Source of the DNA: JBKQWK01 sp052139595
GTDB taxonomy: Bacteria; Actinomycetota; Thermoleophilia; UBA2241
Length of the DNA stretch: 7,396 nucleotides
NCBI GenBank assembly: GCA_052139595.1
Contig: JBKQWK010000269.1
Coordinates: 1 to 7,396 of the forward strand
Direction of reading: 5' to 3'
The notes under the pieces were generated by a model that saw nothing but the letters and a program-made list of their open reading frames with translations, was not told the origin of the DNA and ran no database searches. Position numbers and translations under genes: made by a program. Each line of letters opens with the position of its first letter. Positions within the stretch are counted from its first letter, which is position 1. Of this stretch, positions 1 through 4,771 are shown piece by piece.

Positions 1-341
1 AGTTCCCAGTTGCCGTTGACAAGGCGCACGGAAAAACGGCCCGGGCACATGCGGCACTTGCCTTGAGCGCCTTCCTGCGGATCGGGGCCAAAGTCGATCT
101 CCCAGCCGCAGAGCGGGCAGTAGAAGATCACTGGTGTCTCAGCGGCGCTCAGGCGCTCGACCATATGGCGGATACCGCGAACATGACCGGCTTCGCCGCG
201 GGCGAACTCCATGAAGAGCGCTTTGAGGTCGGGATCAGCAACCTCGGCAGCGAAGCGGCCGTAGAGTCTGGTCGCCTCCTGCTCGAACTGCAGGTCGTCG
301 GCAAGAGCGGCCAAAGCCCAAGTGTTGCCGCGCTCGCTCAT
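1..341 (-). CDS. Half-ferritin (rubrerythrin-like) with rubredoxin-like zinc ribbon, 3' end cut by window edge
   Basis: Read on the minus strand from ATG at 341; 113 full codons are visible and no stop is reached. Residues 10-65 form one helical hairpin with a carboxylate in FEQEATRLY (E20) and an ExxH motif in GEAGH (E50, H53). A second hairpin, needed for a complete four-helix rubrerythrin diiron site, is absent. Residues 75-101 form a rubredoxin-like metal knot, CPLC (C75, C78) and CRMC (C96, C99), that should bind Fe or Zn. In rubrerythrins these two parts carry out peroxide reduction; here that is inference. The start is fixed by GGGAGG four bases upstream and by an ATGA overlap with the preceding gene, so translation is probably coupled. 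The partner gene supplies a second hairpin with identical ligand spacing, which suggests hetero-oligomers. It could also work alone as a homodimer, like encapsulated ferritins. Confidence 0.8.
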   Translation of the reverse strand, partial: MSERGNTWALAALADDLQFEQEATRLYGRFAAEVADPDLKALFMEFARGEAGHVRGIRHMVERLSAAETPVIFYCPLCGWEIDFGPDPQEGAQGKCRMCPGRFSVRLVNGNWE

Positions 342-598
342 GTCGCCTCCCGGCCGCTGGGCTTCGTCACGCTCGGCGCTGGCGTTGGCGCTTCGTCGTT
401 CGGCGCTGGCTCGCCAAACCCGGCGAGAGCGGCGAGCAGCGCGTCACGGTGGCCGCACTCATTGCGCCGCACGGACTCCCAGAAGCTGAGTAAGCGAGGG
501 TCGGAGGTGCGAGCACTTTGCTCGGCGTAGCGCTCAACCGCGCCGCGTTCGAGGGCAAGCGCTTCTTTGAGAATCTCGATGTCGCGGGCTCGGCTCAT
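338..598 (-). CDS. Half-ferritin-like small protein (single ExxH hairpin), 86 aa
   Basis: An 86-aa protein with one helical hairpin (residues about 5-60) and a Pro/Ala-rich, probably disordered tail (about 61-86). Helix one has LERGAVERY (E17, Y24) and helix two has RNECGH (E47, H50). E17 to E47 is 30 residues, the same spacing as E20 to E50 in the downstream gene. The E plus ExxH set is the half-site of ferritin-like diiron proteins, so iron binding or oxidation on dimerisation is likely but inferred. I start it at ATG 598 because GGGAGG lies nine bases upstream; the longer reading from 643 adds 15 residues without family character and has no better ribosome site. Its TGA overlaps the next gene's ATG (ATGA). 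It follows the 66-aa small gene by 65 bases, probably in one operon. It has no rubredoxin domain. Confidence 0.78.
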   Translation of the reverse strand: MSRARDIEILKEALALERGAVERYAEQSARTSDPRLLSFWESVRRNECGHRDALLAALAGFGEPAPNDEAPTPAPSVTKPSGREAT

Positions 599-627
599 GC
601 AGGTTCGCCTCCCGGAAGTTGTGGTTG

Positions 628-652
628 CCACGTGGAGCGGCACCGCTGTGCC
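628..652. promoter_or_regulatory. Palindrome and short hairpin between the 66-aa gene and the half-ferritin
   Basis: The 65-base gap holds an 8-bp palindrome CCACGTGG (628-635) and a short stem-loop GGCAC-CGCT-GTGCC (639-652). They could be an operator and a weak attenuator or processing site inside the operon. Both are short enough to arise by chance. Confidence 0.25.
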
Positions 653-663
653 CGGCCAAAAAT

Positions 664-864
664 CTATTCTACTTCGTAGGCGACAGTGCGGATGAGGCCG
701 ATCGTCTCGCCGTTTTCGCCGGCCGTCGTCGAGTCGCTGACGGCAAACACGTAGGTTGCCGCCTTGCTCTCGAGAAAGTCGCCGACTGTTTTGTCGAGTT
801 CTTCGAGTTCGCGGGCGGTGGCGAAGATCTTGATGGGGGTGGTGAAGCTCCTGACCTTGATCAT
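664..864 (-). CDS. Conserved small protein, 66 aa, weakly Cse60-like
   Basis: A 66-aa acidic protein from ATG 864, which has GGAG at good spacing; the frame stays open upstream to 963, but those residues have no supporting start signal. The pattern is a beta strand (IKVRSF), a helix rich in E, L and D (about residues 16-31), a strand (TYVFAVSDST), a short loop, and a closing strand (IGLIRTVAYEV). This strand-helix-strand-strand plan recalls the small Cse60-type sporulation-associated proteins and other short conserved hypotheticals that end in a similar AYE motif. That is my recollection of the family, not a search result, and no biochemical function can be assigned. It is first in the minus-strand run leading to the two half-ferritin genes, 65 bases before the next start, so co-transcription is likely. 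Confidence 0.65.
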   Translation of the reverse strand: MIKVRSFTTPIKIFATARELEELDKTVGDFLESKAATYVFAVSDSTTAGENGETIGLIRTVAYEVE

Positions 865-1138
865 GGTTCTCCTTCTGCCGGTCGGAACTGACGACCGGGG
901 CGAGATCGCTGGACTGGCCTCTGCATACCCTGTTCGCCCCTTGTTCGTAACGCCTCGCGCCACCGCCGTGCGCGGACGGCGCGCGAACTCAACGCGATGT
1001 CGTCGTCAGCGGCGGGAATCGCCCGGCGACGCCAGGTCAGTGATTGACGCAACTCTGCGGCCGATACTACCGTTCGCTCGACAGAGACTTGGATTCAGCG
1101 ACTGGCGGTCCTGCACGATCACTGGCAGCTGCGCCTGC
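865..1138. other. Intergenic region between divergent genes
   Basis: Together with the promoter of the plus-strand regulator, this is a gene-free stretch of about 310 bases between two divergent starts. I see no credible ORF in it. It must hold the minus-strand promoter of the 66-aa gene and half-ferritin operon; I find no good -35/-10 pair for it. A 6-bp direct repeat ACTGGC occurs at 1101 and 1121, spaced 20 bp, just upstream of the plus-strand -35, and could be an activator site or chance. No tRNA or other structured RNA is recognisable. Confidence 0.5.
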
Positions 1139-1175
1139 TTGGCAACGGGAGGCCTCGCGTTCTATAGTCGTTCGC
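1139..1175 (+). promoter_or_regulatory. Promoter of the regulator gene, predicted leaderless
   Basis: A -35 TTGGCA (1139-1144) and a -10 TATAGT (1163-1168) are separated by 18 bases. The -10 ends seven bases before the ATG at 1176, so transcription should begin at or next to the start codon. No Shine-Dalgarno sequence lies before this ATG, which agrees with a leaderless mRNA, a common arrangement in actinobacteria. Confidence 0.65.
1144..1161. promoter_or_regulatory. 18-bp palindromic operator inside the promoter spacer
   Basis: AACGGGAGGCCTCGCGTT is symmetric at 16 of 18 positions; only the fifth base from each end fails to pair. It fills the gap between the -35 and -10 of the regulator gene, so a bound dimer would block RNA polymerase. 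Autorepression by the encoded winged-helix protein is the simplest reading, but this is inferred. Confidence 0.55.
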
Positions 1176-1880
1176 ATGACGACCAGGTCTTCGGGGGAGG
1201 GGCGCTCGCTGGAGCGCCTGGGGGAAGCGTTTGGCGACGCGACTCGGCGCGCCCTCTATGAGCGCCTTCTTGAGGCCAAGGAACCTCTTTCGGCTGGCGA
1301 TCTCGGCCGCCAGTTCGGGATTCACCGTACTGTTGCCCGCTCACACCTTGAGCGGCTGGCCGAGGCCGGCCTGGTCACGGTGACGACTCGCCGGCATGAA
1401 CATGGTGGCCGGCCGGCCAAGGTCTACGCGCCGAGTGACGAGCGCTTCGACCTGCAGCTGCCAGCCCGCCGTTACGAGGCGCTGGCGGACGCCTTGCTAC
1501 GAATTTTCGCTCAGTTGCCGGCCGCCGTCGACGTAGTCGACCTGGCGGCCGCCGCGGGGTGCGAGCAGGGCCGCGAGGTCGCACGCAGTCAACTCGGCGT
1601 GCGCAAAGCGACGCTGACCCGGTCGCGCTTTACTGCCGCCGTCAAGTGGCTGAACGACAACGGGTACCGCACGCATATCGAAAGCAGTTGCCGCGACCAC
1701 CTGAGCTTCACGATCGCCAACTGCGTCTATCGCGAAGCCGCTGAGGTGTCGCCGAAGTTCGTCTGCAGCTACGACTGTGCTTTCATCCGTGGTCTAACCG
1801 GCGCCGACGACCATCAGCATAAACTGACCGCGGCGATCGTCGCTGGCGATAAGGTCTGCCGACACGATTTCACTCTCTAG
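1176..1880 (+). CDS. Winged-helix transcriptional regulator with C-terminal cysteine cluster (ArsR/SufR-like)
   Basis: A 234-aa DNA-binding regulator. Residues 12-85 form a winged helix: an ArsR-like first helix (LGEAFGDATRRALYERL), recognition region GDLGRQFGIHRTVARSHLERLAEAGLV, and a wing with RRHEHGGRPAKVY. The middle (95-165) is helical. The C-terminal part has cysteines C172, C183, C197, C201 and C228, the last in GDKVCRHDF. This layout matches the SufR type (COG2345), where C-terminal cysteines hold an Fe-S cluster that controls DNA binding. That ligand role is known for SufR and inferred here. The frame stays open upstream to 1044, but I start at 1176 because the winged helix begins there and a -10 box sits seven bases before it; the upstream 44 residues overlap the promoter. 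It is monocistronic, divergent from the half-ferritin operon and convergent with the broken DUF438 gene. Its target could include either neighbour. Confidence 0.82.
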   Translation: MTTRSSGEGRSLERLGEAFGDATRRALYERLLEAKEPLSAGDLGRQFGIHRTVARSHLERLAEAGLVTVTTRRHEHGGRPAKVYAPSDERFDLQLPARRYEALADALLRIFAQLPAAVDVVDLAAAAGCEQGREVARSQLGVRKATLTRSRFTAAVKWLNDNGYRTHIESSCRDHLSFTIANCVYREAAEVSPKFVCSYDCAFIRGLTGADDHQHKLTAAIVAGDKVCRHDFTL

Positions 1881-1891
1881 ACCGACCTCGG

Positions 1892-1918
1892 CGCACAACA
1901 CACAAGTGTTCGCGTGCG
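1892..1918 (+). terminator. Stem-loop downstream of the regulator gene
   Basis: CGCAC-AACAC pairs with GTGTT-(cgc bulge)-GTGCG around the loop ACAA, giving ten base pairs with one 3-base bulge. It lies 12 bases after the regulator stop in a 69-base convergent gap. No T-run follows, so it may be a weak or Rho-assisted terminator. Confidence 0.4.
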
Positions 1919-1930
1919 ACTGACGGCACG

Positions 1931-1949
1931 GTGACAGTGACGCTGTCAC
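1931..1949 (-). terminator. Stem-loop at the 3' end of the DUF438 gene
   Basis: GTGACAG and CTGTCAC form a perfect 7-bp stem with loop TGACG, directly beside the minus-strand stop codon at 1950-1952. The position between two convergent genes suggests a (possibly bidirectional) terminator. There is no T-run, so it may instead be an operator-like palindrome. Confidence 0.4.
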
Positions 1950-3383
1950 TCACCAGTCGAGCAGTCGCCGCTGGCCGGTGAGCGCTCGGAACTCCGTTAC
2001 GTCCTGAACCGTCTCGACGACGCCACGGTAGACGCCGGCGGCGTCACGGCAGGCGAAGTAGCGAATGTGCAAGAAGCGCTCGTTGATGGCGAGCCAGAAC
2101 TCGGCCACATCTTTCTCACCGGCGCGAAACGAGTCAACGATCTGCTGCACTTTGTGCACACTCGCCGGTGGGTGGCAGTTCTGCACCTGCCGCCCGATGA
2201 CTCCGGGACTGCGGGGGAAAATGCGGTCGCCTTCGCTGTAGAACAGCACGGTGTCGTGCTCGTCGACGAAGCTGTAGTCAAGCGGCAAGGCGGCGAGCAA
2301 CAACTTCAGCTGGTCGACGCTAAGGGCGCCGACGTTGAGCGACAGCAGGTCAGCGCCCTCACGAGCGGCATTGTCGCTGGAGGAGGCTGCGGAAGCGACC
2401 GCGATGTCGCTGGCGAACGTCAGAGAACCTTCGCCGGGCTCGCCTTGCGGCTGACCCGGCGTGCTGCTGCTGATCGGCGGCCAGGCGGGTGGCGCGGCGA
2501 TGAGCGCGTAGCCGATGCTCACCTCGCCGGTGCGGATGGCTGCCCATTCGGCGTTGGCAAGTGCTTCCATGGCCAGAGGAAAGAGGACTTTCTCTTCCTT
2601 GTACACCATTTCATCACTTATTGTCGCCAGCTGACGGGCGGCAGTGATGGCGCCAGTCGTGTTACCACAGGCCAGCGCCGCGCGCAGTTCCTTCATTATC
2701 GTGCGCACGTCGTCGTGCAGAACTCACATCACCTTCGTCGGGCCGACGACGCCGTGGCGCTCCAGGAAGGGGAAGAGCTGGTTCTCTTTGCGCAGATAGT
2801 GCTTTTCGATCTCGGCGAAACGTTCGGCGGCAGCGCCTCATTTTCGCGCTGAAATGTGTCGACCGGGTGGCCGGGCGGGGTGCTCACCTTTTCGTGTTCT
2901 TCCAGTGAATCAGCGAAAACCTGTACATGCACGTCGCAGAGGCGTTTTGATTTCCTGTTCACTGAGGCCTTCTTCGATCAGTTGTTGCTCCATGGTCGCG
3001 ATCTCAGCGGCGTCAACATCGTCGATCACCTCGGCGAAGCGCTGCTTGAGTTCATCCACTGGATGCCCGTCGTGCAGATCGCGGATGATGCTCTTGAGGG
3101 CCTCCTGACGCGCCGGGTCGACGTAGTTCGTCCCGGGCATGTCGGCAATCATCGGTCGCTCGCCGGTGACCCGTTCTATCTCGCCGGCGATGTCGATCAT
3201 CAACGTGTTCAGGGGCACGTTGCCCAGGCTGGCGGCGCGTTCAAGTGTCGCCATGCGGCCCATCGGGCGCACCACTGGATTGGCCAGGCGCCTGAACTCG
3301 GGATTGTAGGCGGCCAGAAAGGCGAGCAGAAAAGGGTGCTCCTTGGTCAGCGTCCGCACGGTGGTCTTGGGCGCGATCGTCAT
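1950..3383 (-). pseudogene. DUF1858-DUF438-hemerythrin-PAS sensor protein, broken by two frameshifts and one stop
   Basis: One gene of about 477 codons in three reading-frame pieces. Piece one, from ATG 3383 (GGAGA upstream), has a DUF1858-like region (about residues 8-65) and the start of DUF438 (LKSIIRDLHDGHPVDELKQRF). After EIK, four A bases (plus-strand TTTT, 2945-2948) shift the frame; removing one restores RLCDVHVQVF. The frame shifts again near 2831 after RENEAL, resuming at AAERFAEIEKHYLRKEN. KVM-TGA-VLHDD at 2724-2726 stands where relatives have Trp (TGG). Hemerythrin-type iron ligands are still recognisable (PGHPVDTF, EKHY, KENQLFP, VLHDD, KEEKVLFP). A Pro/Ser linker and a complete PAS domain ending RRLLDW follow. 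The last piece (1950-2708) is open from GTG 2708, so a truncated protein with part of the hemerythrin and the PAS domain could be made. The intact family is thought to sense or bind O2 or NO through the diiron site. True decay and sequencing error are both possible. Confidence 0.82.
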
Positions 3384-3448
3384 CTGGTTTCTCCTGCACT
3401 GGGACTGTCGGCCGACTTGATTCGTACTCGTTGGCAAGCCGATTCAGC

Positions 3449-3462
3449 TTGACGAACGTCAA
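3449..3462. promoter_or_regulatory. FNR/NnrR-like inverted repeat upstream of the DUF438 gene
   Basis: TTGAC-GAAC-GTCAA has 5-bp arms with a 4-base spacer, the geometry of CRP/FNR-family boxes (TTGAT-N4-ATCAA for FNR; TTAAC/TTGAC-type arms for NO-responsive relatives). Its centre lies about 72 bases before the ATG at 3383, within the 91-base gap after the methyltransferase stop. No clear -10 was found downstream, so regulation is inferred. Confidence 0.45.
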
Positions 3463-3474
3463 TCAAACCCGCGC

Positions 3475-4128
3475 TCAGGCTGATCTTACGGCGCGCAGAA
3501 GCAGTCTGGTGCTGGTCCAGGTCAAGCCGTCAGCATCGCTGAACGGAGCGAGCAGCTCGCGAACACGGGCCGCCGTTTCGCCAACGCAGCCTGCTGCCGC
3601 CAGCCACTCACTTATCACGTGTCGTTGGAGGAACAAGCCAACCACCGGCACGTGCAAGCCAGCCCACTCACACAGGCCGATCCACTCATCTTCGCTGTAG
3701 CAGCGCCGGTACGCCGGGTCGCGCAGGCGCTCGGCAAGTTCAACGTTATCATTCAGGCGCAGGTTTGCCTCGAGCACCACCGGACCGCGGCTCACGCGCG
3801 CCATTTCATTGATGGCCGCTTGCGCGTTGGCGACGTGGTAAGCAGCAAGACGGCAGACGACGACGTCGAAACTGTCGTCGTCGAAGGGCAGGTCTTCTGC
3901 CGGGCAGACGACGTCGGGGTGCGCTTCCTCGGTTTCATCGCAGGTGGTGACAGAACAGCCGCAGGCGCGGAGGCGGCGCGCCACGTCACCGGTGCCGGTG
4001 GCCACGTCGAGAATCGTCAGGTCTGGCTCTGGCTCGCACCACTCGACAAAACTGTCGAGATCGGCGCCGTCGACCTGCGCTTGACTGTCGCGGTAGGTGT
4101 CGAAACGTTCATCCCAGGAAGTACTCAC
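3475..4128 (-). CDS. Class I SAM-dependent methyltransferase
   Basis: A 217-aa Rossmann-fold methyltransferase of the Methyltransf_11/UbiE-like group. Motif I, the SAM-binding glycine loop, is LDVATGTGD (residues 40-48); the acidic ribose contact is probably D64 in VTTCDETEE; the LPFDDDSFDVVVCR block (80-93) follows, with AYHV next to it. The stretch between D64 and the AEDLPF motif is only about 14 residues, shorter than usual, so helix C is largely missing. The substrate cannot be told from sequence. The start is GTG at 4128; no in-frame ATG is available upstream because ATG-CTG-TGA stops. There is no strong Shine-Dalgarno sequence, but TAAGAT (4135-4140) sits six bases before the GTG and could be a leaderless -10, without a convincing -35. 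Downstream, 91 bases separate it from the DUF438 gene on the same strand. Confidence 0.85.
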   Translation of the reverse strand: MSTSWDERFDTYRDSQAQVDGADLDSFVEWCEPEPDLTILDVATGTGDVARRLRACGCSVTTCDETEEAHPDVVCPAEDLPFDDDSFDVVVCRLAAYHVANAQAAINEMARVSRGPVVLEANLRLNDNVELAERLRDPAYRRCYSEDEWIGLCEWAGLHVPVVGLFLQRHVISEWLAAAGCVGETAARVRELLAPFSDADGLTWTSTRLLLRAVRSA

Positions 4129-4137
4129 AGCATCATC

Positions 4138-4221
4138 TTACAATGCCGCCAGGCAAACGGCGTCGTCGCCGGCCCATGAACTGCGATTGTCAACGTGCGG
4201 GCCGCGATGAGCGGTGCTCAA
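4138..4221 (-). CDS. Possible 27-aa small ORF with strong ribosome-binding site
   Basis: On the minus strand GAGGAGG stands four bases before a TTG at 4221, opening 27 codons that end in TAA at 4138-4140. Ten bases after that stop begins the GTG of the methyltransferase. The predicted peptide starts MSTAHRGPHV and ends CLAAL, with no recognisable domain. The near-perfect ribosome site in a gap that otherwise lacks genes is the only support. It might be a leader peptide or a tiny protein coupled to the methyltransferase. Its TAA overlaps the alternative -10 proposed for a leaderless methyltransferase mRNA, so both ideas cannot easily hold. TTG starts are uncommon and chance is quite possible. 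Confidence 0.3.
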   Translation of the reverse strand: MSTAHRGPHVDNRSSWAGDDAVCLAAL

Positions 4222-4360
4222 AATACCTCCTCGGGAGTGCGAACGCAGCGCCCAAGAACTCAAGCGCCGTGTGCGAGGATGCCAAAGTTGCGATCGAGAG
4301 GCTGAGGCTGGCGTTTGCCGGTGATGCTCTACGAGCTGCCGCCAGGGCCCGCGCCAGGAG
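4222..4360. other. Non-coding stretch between the membrane protein and the possible small ORF
   Basis: About 140 bases with no credible gene on either strand apart from the ribosome site at its left edge. A 73-codon plus-strand frame (4143-4364) crosses it but has an arginine-rich, family-less translation and no ribosome site. No clear terminator is seen for the membrane-protein gene. Confidence 0.4.
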
Positions 4361-4573
4361 CTAGCGTTTGCGCGGCGTCTTCTTCGCCGGTGGCCGCGCT
4401 TGCCGTTCTGCCTGTTTGGCGGTGCGCGCGCGTTCGCTTTTCGCTTTGCCGCGACTGGCGATAAAACGGCGGATGACGATGCCGAAGGTGAGACCGGCAG
4501 CCGCGGCGAGGAGCAGGACGACAATGTTGAGGCCGCCCGTGGCGGCGATGACGACGGCGGTGACGATGATCAT
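4361..4573 (-). CDS. Small membrane protein with basic cytoplasmic tail, 70 aa
   Basis: A 70-aa protein with an N-terminal hydrophobic block (residues 2-33), either one long or two short membrane helices split at TGG (12-14). A strongly basic tail follows (RRF at 35-37, ending PPAKKTPRKR), with about 15 Lys/Arg among the last 36 residues. By the positive-inside rule the tail should face the cytoplasm, where it could touch nucleic acid or acidic lipids; that is inference. I do not recognise a family. The ATG at 4573 is the only start in frame; a GAGG lies 13 bases upstream, further than ideal. A TATACT box (minus strand, 4622-4617) could be its -10. It is divergent from the arginase-fold gene. 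Composition bias makes the call moderate; the hydrophobic-then-basic pattern favours a real gene. Confidence 0.6.
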   Translation of the reverse strand: MIIVTAVVIAATGGLNIVVLLLAAAAGLTFGIVIRRFIASRGKAKSERARTAKQAERQARPPAKKTPRKR

Positions 4574-4650
4574 GATGCTCGATTGACCTCTCGCGGGCGG
4601 GTTGCAGATCGCTGCGAGTATACCCGAAGACGAAGTCGACGTGGCTCAAG

Positions 4651-4671
4651 CTGCGGGGCAGGCTCCCGCAG
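4651..4671. repeat. Perfect 7-bp inverted repeat in the divergent intergenic region
   Basis: CTGCGGG and CCCGCAG pair around a 7-base loop (GCAGGCT). The repeat lies between the divergent starts at 4573 and 4772. It may be a regulator site or a leader hairpin; no T-run follows. Confidence 0.3.
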
Positions 4672-4744
4672 TGACGAGTTGAGTCTGGGATGGCGATCGC
4701 CTTGCTCGCCCTCGCGACCGGCGCTGCTGCTGATGTACGCACGG

Positions 4745-4758
4745 ACGACAAACGTCGT
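4745..4758. promoter_or_regulatory. Short inverted repeat before the arginase-fold gene
   Basis: ACGAC-AAAC-GTCGT ends 13 bases before the ATG at 4772, so it is a possible operator. It has only 5-bp arms in GC-rich DNA, so chance is a real alternative. Confidence 0.25.
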
Positions 4759-4771
4759 TTCAAGCATTAGC

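Noticed and set aside
1044..1175. 44-residue N-terminal extension of the regulator
   Set aside because: It covers the promoter and palindrome; the winged helix starts after ATG 1176.
2724..2726. UGA read as tryptophan in the DUF438 gene
   Set aside because: TGA is used as the normal stop of several genes here (ends at 338, 3475 and 6498) and Trp is encoded by TGG elsewhere; two frameshifts nearby point to damage.
2067..2852. 261-codon plus-strand frame opposite the broken DUF438 gene
   Set aside because: It is the antisense of a clearly recognisable PAS and hemerythrin coding strand, has no family features and no ribosome site.
2945..2948. Programmed ribosomal frameshift at the AAAA run
   Set aside because: The run is not a classical slippery heptamer with a downstream structure, and a further frame change and a stop follow within 225 bases.
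4143..4364. 73-codon plus-strand ORF
   Set aside because: No ribosome site, biased Arg/Ala content, no family pattern, and it overlaps the possible small ORF with the much better ribosome site on the other strand.
4400..4771. 124-residue N-terminal extension of the arginase-fold frame
   Set aside because: It runs antisense through the membrane-protein gene and across the divergent intergenic region; the arginase fold begins only at about 4772.
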